Source: Ramlibacter sp. PS4R-6 (GTDB taxonomy: Bacteria; Pseudomonadota; Gammaproteobacteria; Burkholderiales; Burkholderiaceae_C). Taken from it: 64,000 bases of DNA. This document shows positions 17,088 to 24,716 of the stretch, one piece after another (the stretch's first letter is position 1; each line of letters starts with the position of its first letter). The notes under the pieces were generated by a model. The model ran no database searches and had not been told where the DNA came from. It saw only the letters and a list, made by a program, of their open reading frames with translations. The stretch covers positions 1,922,001-1,986,000 of the forward strand of contig NZ_JBBHKA010000001.1 in NCBI RefSeq assembly GCF_037572775.1, read 5' to 3'. A program made the translations under genes and the position numbers.

Positions 17088-18010
17088 AGCAGTTGAAGCT
17101 GGAAGGCGAAGTCGTCGCGACGGGCCTGCGGTTCCCCGAAGGCCCGATCGCCATGCCCGACGGCAGCGTGATCGTGGTCGAGATCGCCGCCGGCACGCTC
17201 ACGCGCGTGCTGCCGAACGGCGAGAAGAAAGTGATCGCGGATCTGGGCGGCGGGCCGAATGGCGCGGCGCTCGGGCCCGACGGCCACGTCTACGTCTGCA
17301 ACAACGGCGGCTTCAGCTGGCGCACCGACGACGGCTTCACGCGCCCCACCGGCCCTGCCGCCGACTACAAGGGCGGCTGCATCCAGCGCGTGAGCCTGGA
17401 GACGGGCCGCGTCGAGGTGCTCTTCACCGAGTGCGACGGCATCCCGCTGCACGGCCCGAACGACATCGTCTTCGACGGCCTTGGCGGCTTCTGGTTCACC
17501 GACTTCGGCAAGACCTTCGAGGACCGCATCCTGCGCGGCGCCGTGTACTACGCGCGCACCGACGGCCAGTCCATCCGCCGCGCCGCGCACCCGGTGCTCA
17601 CGCCCAATGGCATCGGCCTGTCGCCCGACGGCCACACGCTGTACGTGACGGAAACGGAAACGAGCCGCCTGTGGTCGTACCCGGTGAAGGAGCCGGGCGT
17701 GCTGGGCCATGAGCCCTGGCCGTCGCCCAACGGCGGCAAGCTGGTGCACGGCCTGCCGGGCTTCCAGCGCTTCGATTCGCTCGCGGTGGAAGAGGGCGGC
17801 AACATCGCCGTCGCCACGCTCGTGCGCGGCGGCGTCAGCGTGTTCTCGCCCGCCGGCGAGTGGCTGGAGTTCCACGAAGCGCCCGAAGGCTATTGCACCA
17901 ACATCGCATTCGGCGGGGCGGACCGCCGCACCGCCTTCATCACCCTGTCCGGCTACGGGCAGTTGTTCGCCGCACGCTGGCCGCGCGCCGGCCTGGAGCT
18001 CGACGCATGA
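17084..18010 (+). CDS. SMP-30/gluconolactonase-family lactonase
   Basis: A 308-residue six-bladed propeller hydrolase. The metal ligands are visible: Glu in FPEGP near residue 19, Asn in HGPNDIVFD, and the Asn/Asp of TPNGIGLSPDG. Family members open sugar lactones or other lactones using a divalent ion. No signal peptide, so cytoplasmic. Coupled by ATGA to the ATPase upstream and to the Bug gene downstream, which places a lactone hydrolysis step in the same pathway (inference). Confidence 0.87.
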   Translation: MKQLKLEGEVVATGLRFPEGPIAMPDGSVIVVEIAAGTLTRVLPNGEKKVIADLGGGPNGAALGPDGHVYVCNNGGFSWRTDDGFTRPTGPAADYKGGCIQRVSLETGRVEVLFTECDGIPLHGPNDIVFDGLGGFWFTDFGKTFEDRILRGAVYYARTDGQSIRRAAHPVLTPNGIGLSPDGHTLYVTETETSRLWSYPVKEPGVLGHEPWPSPNGGKLVHGLPGFQRFDSLAVEEGGNIAVATLVRGGVSVFSPAGEWLEFHEAPEGYCTNIAFGGADRRTAFITLSGYGQLFAARWPRAGLELDA

Positions 18011-18984
18011 CATCCCTGAAGTTCACCCGCCGGCTGCTGCTCGGCGCCGCCGCCGCCGTCCTCACGACGAGTGCCTTCGCGCAATCCGCTTGGCCCGACA
18101 AGCCGATCCGCATCATCGTGCCGTATGCCGCGGGGCAGGGCGCCGACGTGCTGATCCGCCTGGTGTCGCGCGAGATCGAGAAGACGCTGGGCCAGGCGAT
18201 CGTGATCGACAACCGCGCCGGCGCGGGCGGCAACATCGGGACAGCCGCCGCCGCGAAGGCCGCGCCCGACGGCTACACCTTCCTCTTCGGCACCAACGCG
18301 ACCAACGCGGCGAACGAGTTCCTCTACCCCAACCTCGGCTTCGATCCGCAGAAGGACTTCGACGGCGTCGCGATGGTGGGCCTGCTGCCGATGGTGATCG
18401 CTACGACGGCTCCCGACCTGCCGGCCAACGGCATCGCCGAACTGATCGCGCGTGCGAAGGCCAAGCCGAACACGCTGAACGTCGGCCTGCCCAGCACCAC
18501 CGCGAGCGTCGTGTTCGCGCAATTCGTGAAGCAGGCGAATGCGCCGCTGTTCGCCGTGAAGTACAAGGCCTCGGCGCAGTCGATGACCGACGTGCTCGGC
18601 GGGCAGATCCCGCTGGTGATCGACACCGTCACCGCGGCGCGCCCGCACGTGACCAGCGGCAAGCTCAAGGTCCTGGGCATCACGTCGCTCAAGCCCAGCG
18701 AGATGCTGCCCGGCGTGAAGTCCGTGGCAGAGCAGGGCGTGCCCGGCTTCGACGTCGTGGCCTGGGACGCGCTGTTCGCGCCCAAGGGGACGCCGCCTGA
18801 GATCGTCCAGAAAGTTAGCCAACACTTGCAGCGCGCCCTCCAGAACCCCGAGACGCGCAAGAAGATGCTCGACATCGGCGTCGAGCCGCTTTATATGGCG
18901 CCTGCCCAGCTTGATGCATTCGTTCGGGACGAGCGGACCAAGTGGGGCGCCACCATCAAGGCCGCGGATATCCGCGTCGACTAA
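18007..18984 (+). CDS. Bug/TctC-family periplasmic solute-binding protein
   Basis: A 325-residue exported protein with a signal peptide (RRLLLGAAAAVLTTSAFAQ) and the Bug motif WPDKPIRIIVPYAAGQGAD at the mature start, then KYKASAQS and LGGQIPLVIDT in the second lobe. It is the last gene of the operon that begins at 9963 and starts within the lactonase stop (ATGA). No TctA or TctB genes are present, so it may act with another membrane system or as a sensor. Confidence 0.9.
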   Translation: MTSLKFTRRLLLGAAAAVLTTSAFAQSAWPDKPIRIIVPYAAGQGADVLIRLVSREIEKTLGQAIVIDNRAGAGGNIGTAAAAKAAPDGYTFLFGTNATNAANEFLYPNLGFDPQKDFDGVAMVGLLPMVIATTAPDLPANGIAELIARAKAKPNTLNVGLPSTTASVVFAQFVKQANAPLFAVKYKASAQSMTDVLGGQIPLVIDTVTAARPHVTSGKLKVLGITSLKPSEMLPGVKSVAEQGVPGFDVVAWDALFAPKGTPPEIVQKVSQHLQRALQNPETRKKMLDIGVEPLYMAPAQLDAFVRDERTKWGATIKAADIRVD

Positions 18985-19004
18985 GGGAAAACTCGCGATT
19001 TCCC

Positions 19005-19040
19005 TTGACAGCGAGGCCGTTTTCTAAAAGAATGCATTCT
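19005..19040 (+). promoter_or_regulatory. Promoter with AGAATGCATTCT operator (second operon)
   Basis: Consensus -35 TTGACA (19005-19010), a 17-base spacer and -10 AAGAAT (19028-19033). The palindrome AGAATGCATTCT (19029-19040) again covers the -10 box in the same register as in the two promoters near 9.8 kb. It drives the hydratase/CoA-transferase/lyase operon. Confidence 0.76.
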
Positions 19041-19075
19041 GCATTGAATATGATCCAGCACACAGGAGTCTCCAC

Positions 19076-20299
19076 TTGAGCACCGTCATCAACGCCCCCG
19101 AATCCGACATCGCCCACGCAAAATCCGCCCCGGCCCAGGGCCTGATCACCGACGAGGCCATCGCCGCCGCCCGCGCCATGATCGGCCTGCAGCTGCGCCC
19201 CGAAGGCCCGTACCTCCAGGACGCCACGGCGGACACGCTGCGCAACTGGTGCAACGGCATCGGCGACCTGAACCCGCTGTACCGCGACGTCGGCTACGGT
19301 GCGTCCACGCGCTACGGCTCCGTCATCGGCCACCCGATGTTCCCCATGGCCTTCGGCTGGCTGGGTCGCACGCGTTGGGGCTTGCCCGGCGTGCACGGCT
19401 TCTACGCCGGCAACGACTGGGAGCTGTTCCGCCACGTCAAGCCGGGCGACCGCATCACGGCGATCGAGCGCGTGGTCGGCGTCGAAGAGAAGGAAAGCAA
19501 GTTCTCCGGCCGCCTCGTGCTGCAGTACGTCGAGGCCTGCTACTACAACCAGCGCAGCGAACTCGTCGCCCGCGCCCTGGGCACCTGCACGCGCCACGAG
19601 CGCAAGGCCGCGAAAGAGACCGGCAAGTACAACGAGATCAAGCAGTACGAATACTCGAACGAAGAGCACGACCGCATCGACCAGATGGTGCTGGACGAGC
19701 CCAAGAACATCCGCGGCGCCAACGTGCGCTACTGGGAAGAAGTCGAAGTCGGCGAAGAGCTGCCGACCATCGCGCGCGGCCCGCTGTCGCTGATGGACAC
19801 CATGGGCTTCCTGGTGGGTTGCGGCCGCGGCCATACGCACGGCGTCGTGCTGCAGGCAGCCGTCAAGCACCCGGGCCACTTCTTCCGCAACCCCGAGGCG
19901 GGCGGCGGCGTGGAGTACACCGGCATCGGCCACCACCGCGAGTCCGTGGCCAAGGAAGTCGGCGTGCCCGGCACCTACGACTACGGCCCGCAGCGCTCCT
20001 CGTGGATGGCCTCGATGGTCACCAACTGGATGGGCGACGCCGGCGTGCTCAAGCGCGTTCGCACCGAGATGCGCCGCTTCAACATCGTGGGCGACACGAC
20101 GTTCTGCAAGGGCAAGGTCGTGCGCAAGTACATCAAGGGCCAGACGGCGCTGGTGGACATCGAGATCGCCGCCGAGAACCAGCGCGGTGAAGTCACGACG
20201 CCCGGTATCGCCACCGTGGCGCTGCCTTCGCGCGACGTGAAGCTGCCGGCGTTCCTCGACGGCTCCAACTGCGACCTCGAGCTGCCGGTCGTCCGCTGA
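19076..20299 (+). CDS. Double-hotdog MaoC-family acyl-CoA hydratase/dehydratase
   Basis: A 407-residue protein with two hotdog domains. The N-terminal half has GDLNPLYRD, close to the R-hydratase motif GDxNPLH but with Tyr in place of His; the C-terminal half has RGHTHGVVLQAA. It likely adds or removes water on an acyl-CoA. The start is TTG at 19076: AGGAG lies 7 bases upstream and no ATG fits before the conserved region. First gene of the second operon under the shared operator. Which half is catalytic is uncertain because of the His to Tyr change. Confidence 0.82.
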   Translation: MSTVINAPESDIAHAKSAPAQGLITDEAIAAARAMIGLQLRPEGPYLQDATADTLRNWCNGIGDLNPLYRDVGYGASTRYGSVIGHPMFPMAFGWLGRTRWGLPGVHGFYAGNDWELFRHVKPGDRITAIERVVGVEEKESKFSGRLVLQYVEACYYNQRSELVARALGTCTRHERKAAKETGKYNEIKQYEYSNEEHDRIDQMVLDEPKNIRGANVRYWEEVEVGEELPTIARGPLSLMDTMGFLVGCGRGHTHGVVLQAAVKHPGHFFRNPEAGGGVEYTGIGHHRESVAKEVGVPGTYDYGPQRSSWMASMVTNWMGDAGVLKRVRTEMRRFNIVGDTTFCKGKVVRKYIKGQTALVDIEIAAENQRGEVTTPGIATVALPSRDVKLPAFLDGSNCDLELPVVR

Positions 20300-20307
20300 T
20301 CGAACGC

Positions 20308-21465
20308 ATGCAGTCGCAGGACAAGAAGCAATCGGCGGCGCTGCCGCTCGCGGGCTGCCGCGTCGTCGAGCGCTCGCGCACGGTGGCGGCGGCCTATGCG
20401 GGCCGGCTGCTCGCGTCGATGGGTGCGGAGGTCGTGATGCTCGAGCCGCCCGGCGGCTCGGCGCTGCGCAAGGCCGCGCCGCTGATCGACGGCACCGGCG
20501 AGAGCGCGCTCTTCGCCTACCTCGCGGTGGGCAAGCGCAGCTTCTCCTGCGACCCGCAATCGAAGCTGGGCAAGCAGGTGCTGGAGCGCGAGCTCGACGG
20601 CGCCGACATCTTCATCGACGACACGCCGGTGCGCGAGCGAGCAGCCCACGGCTTCGTGCCCGACGAGATCGTCAAGCGTTTCCCGAAGCTCGTGTTCGTG
20701 AGCGTCCTGCCTTTCGGCGCGACGGGCCCCAAGGCCGGCTGGGATGCGGAGGAAGTGAACCTCCTGCACTCGGGCGGCGAGGGCTACCTGCTCCCCAACG
20801 GCTATTCGAACGAGCTCTTCCCCGATCGCCCGCCGCTCAAGATCTACGGCCCCTTCGCCGGCTACCAGGGCGGTTGCATGGCGGCGATGTGCGCGCTCTC
20901 CGCGTGGTGGGCTGTCGATACGAGTGGCGGCCAGGTGGTCGACGTGTCGGTGCAGGACGCCGTCCTGTCGGTGGGTGCGTTCGCCTTGCAGCGCCTCGGT
21001 GACGGCTCGCTGGAGCACCGCGCCACGCGCAAGTTCCGCTACGGCGGCGTGTTCGAGGCCAAGGGCGGCTTCATCGAGTTGCTCACGCTGGAAGACCGCC
21101 AATGGAGCGGGCTCGTCGAGCTGCTCGAGAACCCCGAGTGGGCGCAGGACGAGAAGCTGAACGACCCGCTGGAGCGCAGCCGCCGCGGCGACGAGATCAA
21201 CCGCCACGTGCGCGAGTGGATGGCGCGCCACGACGTCGAGGACATCGTGCGCCGCGCGCAGGAGCTCGGCGTGCCCGCAGCCAAGTACCGCACGCCCGCC
21301 GAAGTGGCGGGTGGTGAACACGAACGCGCGCGCGGCCTCTTTGCGCCCGCGACGCTGGAAAGCGGCAAGCCCGCCGAAGTGCTGGTGGCGCCGTTCCAGT
21401 TCCGCCGCTCGCCACTGAAGGGCGGCGGCCGCGTGCCGCGCCTGAACGAAGGGGCGAAGGCATGA
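20308..21465 (+). CDS. CaiB/BaiF CoA-transferase-family protein, catalytic Asp missing
   Basis: A 385-residue family III CoA-transferase fold (LAGCRVVERSRTVAAAYAG, MGAEVVMLEPP). At the site of the catalytic aspartate, where relatives have Asp-x-x-[AT]-Gly, it reads GPFAG, so the Asp is replaced by Gly. The next gene, overlapping by ATGA, is a second family member that keeps the Asp. A two-subunit enzyme like the SmtAB succinyl-CoA:malate CoA-transferase is the most natural reading, with this one the non-catalytic subunit (inference). Confidence 0.83.
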   Translation: MQSQDKKQSAALPLAGCRVVERSRTVAAAYAGRLLASMGAEVVMLEPPGGSALRKAAPLIDGTGESALFAYLAVGKRSFSCDPQSKLGKQVLERELDGADIFIDDTPVRERAAHGFVPDEIVKRFPKLVFVSVLPFGATGPKAGWDAEEVNLLHSGGEGYLLPNGYSNELFPDRPPLKIYGPFAGYQGGCMAAMCALSAWWAVDTSGGQVVDVSVQDAVLSVGAFALQRLGDGSLEHRATRKFRYGGVFEAKGGFIELLTLEDRQWSGLVELLENPEWAQDEKLNDPLERSRRGDEINRHVREWMARHDVEDIVRRAQELGVPAAKYRTPAEVAGGEHERARGLFAPATLESGKPAEVLVAPFQFRRSPLKGGGRVPRLNEGAKA

Positions 21466-22661
21466 CCGCCCGCAACGCGCCGCTGGCCGGCGTGCGCATC
21501 GCCGACTTCACGATCCACGCCGCCGGCCCTTTCTGCACGCACCTGCTGTCGCAGCTGGGCGCGGAGTGCATCAAGATCGAAAGCCGCACGCGGCCCGACG
21601 CGTTCCGCAAGCCGCACGCGGTTTACGGCCGCATGACGGCAGCCACGTTCGACCAGGTGTCGGCGAACAAACTCTCGGTGCGCCTGAACCTCAAGCAGCC
21701 CGAAGCGGTGGAAATCGCGAAGAAGCTGGTCGTGGCGTCCGACGTCACGGCCGAGAGCTTCCGCCCCGGCGTGATGAAGCGCCTGGGCCTGGGCTTCGAC
21801 GACCTGTGCGAGGTCAAGCGCGACCTCGTCATGCTCTCCCTGTCATCTTCCGGCCAGAACGGTCCCGATTCGCACTTCGCCGGCTACGCGCCGCTGTTCG
21901 GCGCGTGGGGCGGCCTGGGCTGGATGAGCGGCTACAGCGACGGGCCGCCCGTCGAGATGCGCCACGTGATGGACCACTCCGCGGGGCTGCATGCGGCCAC
22001 CGCGACGCTCGCGGCCCTGCACCAGCGGCGCCGCACGGGGCAGGCGCAGCACGTCGACCTGGCCGCGCGTGAAGTCGCCTCGGCCATGATCGGCGATGCG
22101 CTCGTGCTTGCGAGCCTCGGCCTGGCGCCGCAGCGCCCGGGCAATGCGGATCTCGAGATGGCGCCCTCGGGCGTGTACCACACGGCCGAGCCCGATCGCT
22201 GGCTCACGCTGGCCGTGCGCAACGACGCCGAATGGGGCGCGCTGGTGCGCGTCATCGGCAACGGCGCGGCGGAGCCGCGCTTCGCCACGGCCGTGCAGCG
22301 CGTTGCGCATCGCGCGGAAGTCGACGAACTCGTGACGCGCTGGCTTTCGACGCACAACGCCGACGAAGCCGCCGCCGAATTGCAGAAGGCCGGCGTGTGC
22401 GCGCACGTTTCCTGGCACATGGAAGACATCGCCGCCGATGCGCACATGCGCGCGCGCGGCTCGCTCACCGAAGTCAGCGCGCCCGGCATCCCGAAGCGCC
22501 TGGCCGTCGGCGCGCCCGCGCGCTTCCAGCGCAACGACGAGGTCGGCATCCACCGGCTCACGCCGACGCTGGGGCAGGACGAGGACTATGTGTTCGGCGA
22601 GCTGCTGGGCATGAGTTCGGCGCAGCGCAGCGACCTCGAAACCCGCGAAGTGATCTACTGA
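21462..22661 (+). CDS. CaiB/BaiF family III CoA-transferase (active-type partner)
   Basis: A 399-residue family III CoA-transferase (LAGVRIADFTIHAAGPF, LGAECIKIESR). The catalytic Asp is in MDHSAG, matching the family pattern. It overlaps the preceding CoA-transferase-like gene by 4 bases, which suggests a heteromeric enzyme. It would load CoA on a carboxylic acid, probably from succinyl-CoA or acetyl-CoA, before the hydratase and lyase steps. Confidence 0.87.
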   Translation: MTARNAPLAGVRIADFTIHAAGPFCTHLLSQLGAECIKIESRTRPDAFRKPHAVYGRMTAATFDQVSANKLSVRLNLKQPEAVEIAKKLVVASDVTAESFRPGVMKRLGLGFDDLCEVKRDLVMLSLSSSGQNGPDSHFAGYAPLFGAWGGLGWMSGYSDGPPVEMRHVMDHSAGLHAATATLAALHQRRRTGQAQHVDLAAREVASAMIGDALVLASLGLAPQRPGNADLEMAPSGVYHTAEPDRWLTLAVRNDAEWGALVRVIGNGAAEPRFATAVQRVAHRAEVDELVTRWLSTHNADEAAAELQKAGVCAHVSWHMEDIAADAHMRARGSLTEVSAPGIPKRLAVGAPARFQRNDEVGIHRLTPTLGQDEDYVFGELLGMSSAQRSDLETREVIY

Positions 22662-22662
22662 C

Positions 22663-23244
22663 ATGACCTCCTCCATCTACCTCGTGCTCGACATGATGAA
22701 CGACCTGGTGCACGCCGACGGCCCCAACGGCAAGGCGGCGTACGGCGAACAGGTGCGCGGCCGCAAGGTCATCGAGAACACGCGCCGCGCGATCGACAAG
22801 GCGCGCGCCGCCGGCGTGCCGGTGGGCTTCGTGCGCGTGGGCTTCTCGCCCGACTACCGCGAGTGCCCGCCGAACTCGCCCATCTTCTCGGGCGCCAGGA
22901 AGAACGGCATCTTCAAGCTGGGCACCTGGGGCACCGAAACACATCCGGACCTCGGCCAGAAAGACACCGACTTCGACATCGTCAAGCACCGCGTCAGCCC
23001 CTTCTACGCCACGAGCCTCGAAGCGATCCTGCGCGCCAACGGCGTCAAGCGCATCTACTGCTCGGGCATTTCGACCAATGCCGTGGTGCAAGCCACCGTG
23101 CGCGAAGGCCACGACCGCGACTACGAGATCGTGGTGATCGAGGACGGCTGCTGCGGCATGTCGGCCGAGGAGCACGACAACGCCGTCGGCGGCCTCAAGC
23201 GCTTCTGCAAGCTCACGACCTCGAACGATGTCGCTTTCGAATAA
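22663..23244 (+). CDS. Isochorismatase-fold hydrolase lacking the usual Cys
   Basis: A 193-residue protein of the isochorismatase/cysteine-hydrolase fold. Asp10 (LVLDMMND) and Lys108 (DIVKHR) of the catalytic triad are present. In the third motif, where amidases of this fold have Cys (as in TNVCVxxT), the sequence is GISTNAVVQAT, with Val141 at the Cys position. It therefore should not act as a normal cysteine amidase. True isochorismatases also lack this Cys and hydrolyse a vinyl ether by acid catalysis, so a non-amide reaction is possible. It lies 1 base after the CoA-transferase stop. Confidence 0.82.
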   Translation: MTSSIYLVLDMMNDLVHADGPNGKAAYGEQVRGRKVIENTRRAIDKARAAGVPVGFVRVGFSPDYRECPPNSPIFSGARKNGIFKLGTWGTETHPDLGQKDTDFDIVKHRVSPFYATSLEAILRANGVKRIYCSGISTNAVVQATVREGHDRDYEIVVIEDGCCGMSAEEHDNAVGGLKRFCKLTTSNDVAFE

Positions 23245-24043
23245 CGCCCGCATCGCGCGCACGCTGCTCTTCGTGCCCGGCGACCGGCCGGAGCGTTTCG
23301 AAAAGGCGGCGGCCAGCGGCGCGCACGAGGTCATCCTGGACCTGGAAGACGCGGTTGCGCCTGCGGCCAAGGATGCGGCACGAAGCAGCGTGGCGCAGTG
23401 GCTCGCCGGCGGCGGCCAGGCGATCGTGCGCATCAATGGCGCCGACACCCCCTGGTACGAAGCCGACGTGGCGATGCTGAAAGCCCACGCGCATGCGACC
23501 ACCATGCTGCCGAAAGCGGAGGTTGCGTCCCTCGCGCGCACCGTCGCCGCACTGCCGGGGCGGCGCCTGATCGCGTTGGTGGAAACGGTGGCCGGCTACC
23601 TGGAGCTGCGCGAAGTCGCGGGCTTCCCCGGCGTCGAACGTATCGCCTTCGGCAGCGTCGACTTCTCGGGCGAGTCGGGCATCGTCGACGAGGGCGAGGC
23701 CCTGACTTCGGTGCGCACGGCCATCGTCCTGGCTTCGTGCCATGCGGGGCTGCATGCGCCCATCGACGGCGTGAGCCTGGAATTCAACGACCCGGCCCGC
23801 ATGACGCAGGACGCCCAGCGTTCGCGCCAGCTGGGCTTCGGCGGCAAGCTCTGCATCCACCCCAGGCAGGTTGCTGCCGTGAACAACGCCTTCATGCCGT
23901 CGCAGGCCGAGCGCGAATGGGCCCAGCGCGTGCTCGCGGCGTTCGAGACCAGTGGCGGCGCCGCGACAGCGGTGGACGGAAAGATGATCGACAAGCCCGT
24001 CGTGGAGCGCGCCAGGCGCATCGCAGCAGCTACCGCCGCATAG
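23228..24043 (+). CDS. CitE/HpcH-family CoA-ester lyase
   Basis: A 271-residue TIM-barrel lyase of the citrate lyase beta/malyl-CoA lyase family. Visible motifs are RTLLFVPGDRPERF near the N terminus, the Mg-binding region VILDLEDAV, LVETVAGYLE with the conserved Glu, and FGSVDFSGE with the conserved Asp. Family members cleave beta-hydroxyacyl-CoAs such as malyl-CoA or (S)-citramalyl-CoA to acetyl-CoA and an oxoacid. Its start overlaps the upstream gene by 17 bases. It is the expected last carbon-carbon cleavage step of the operon. Confidence 0.87.
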   Translation: MSLSNNARIARTLLFVPGDRPERFEKAAASGAHEVILDLEDAVAPAAKDAARSSVAQWLAGGGQAIVRINGADTPWYEADVAMLKAHAHATTMLPKAEVASLARTVAALPGRRLIALVETVAGYLELREVAGFPGVERIAFGSVDFSGESGIVDEGEALTSVRTAIVLASCHAGLHAPIDGVSLEFNDPARMTQDAQRSRQLGFGGKLCIHPRQVAAVNNAFMPSQAEREWAQRVLAAFETSGGAATAVDGKMIDKPVVERARRIAAATAA

Positions 24044-24063
24044 AATTGGCTGGCACACCAGCC
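24041..24063 (+). promoter_or_regulatory. Possible GntR-gene promoter and inverted repeat
   Basis: A TAGAAT box (24041-24046) like those of the regulated promoters is followed by the inverted repeat GGCTGG-CACA-CCAGCC (24048-24063), 5 bases before the regulator start codon. No convincing -35 is seen. It could be an autoregulatory site or a 5' UTR hairpin. It does not contain the AGAATGCATTCT palindrome. Confidence 0.35.
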
Positions 24064-24068
24064 GCCCC

Positions 24069-24716
24069 ATGGATTACCGCACCAAGGAAGAACAAGTCGC
24101 CGACTACCTGCGCGAGCGGATCATCTCCGGCGTGTACCCGCGCGGCTCGCGCCTGAAGCAGGCCGAGATCGCCGAGCAACTCCACCTGAGCATCACGCCC
24201 GTGCGCGAGGCGCTCAAGCTGCTCGAGGCCGAGGGCTACATCAGCGGCGACTCCTACCGCGGCGCACGCGTCGTGCCCTTCGACGCATCCTCATCCGCCG
24301 AAATCCTGCAGCTTCGCCTGCTGCTGGAATCGCAATTGGTCCGCGGCGCGGTGGAGAAGGTCACGGCGCAGGACATCACGGAGCTGCGCGCCTTGGCCGA
24401 CGAGTTCGAGAAGGCTTTCGACAGCGGCGACCGCGCCACCGCGCGCGGTGTCAACTACCGCTTCCACCGGCGCCTGTACGACGTCGCCAAGATGCCGCAG
24501 ACGCTGCATTTCGTGCAGATCCTGTGGGCGCGCTACCCCTTCGACCTGATCAACGCCGTGAAGGGCCGCGGCAGCGAAGCTGTGAAGGAGCACGACGAGA
24601 TCCTGCACACGCTGACCACCGGCGACGTGTCGGCGGCAATGCTCGCGATGCGCAAGCACATCGAGTCGGGCTGGTCGGTGCTCAAGACCGCCGCCGAAGA
24701 GGCCGAAGAAGCCTGA
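24069..24716 (+). CDS. GntR-family regulator, FCD (FadR-like) subfamily
   Basis: A 215-residue transcription factor. The winged helix-turn-helix covers residues 1-70 (RERIISGVYPRGSRLKQ, LSITPVREALKLLEAEG). The C-terminal FCD domain is helical and has the metal/ligand histidines expected (FHRRLY, EHDEIL, HIESGW). It follows the lyase gene by 25 bases in the same direction. It is the best candidate to bind the AGAATGCATTCT sites at 9798, 9908 and 19029, with a pathway CoA ester or acid as ligand (inference). No other regulator lies inside the locus. Confidence 0.9.
   Translation: MDYRTKEEQVADYLRERIISGVYPRGSRLKQAEIAEQLHLSITPVREALKLLEAEGYISGDSYRGARVVPFDASSSAEILQLRLLLESQLVRGAVEKVTAQDITELRALADEFEKAFDSGDRATARGVNYRFHRRLYDVAKMPQTLHFVQILWARYPFDLINAVKGRGSEAVKEHDEILHTLTTGDVSAAMLAMRKHIESGWSVLKTAAEEAEEA

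Noticed and set aside
19037..19052. A second half-site (GCATTGAAT) just after the third operator
   Set aside because: Only a partial match and not repeated at the other two promoters.
23228..24043. Naming the lyase citE or a specific citramalyl-CoA lyase
   Set aside because: No citrate lyase alpha or gamma genes are present, and CitE-like sequences alone do not tell the substrate.
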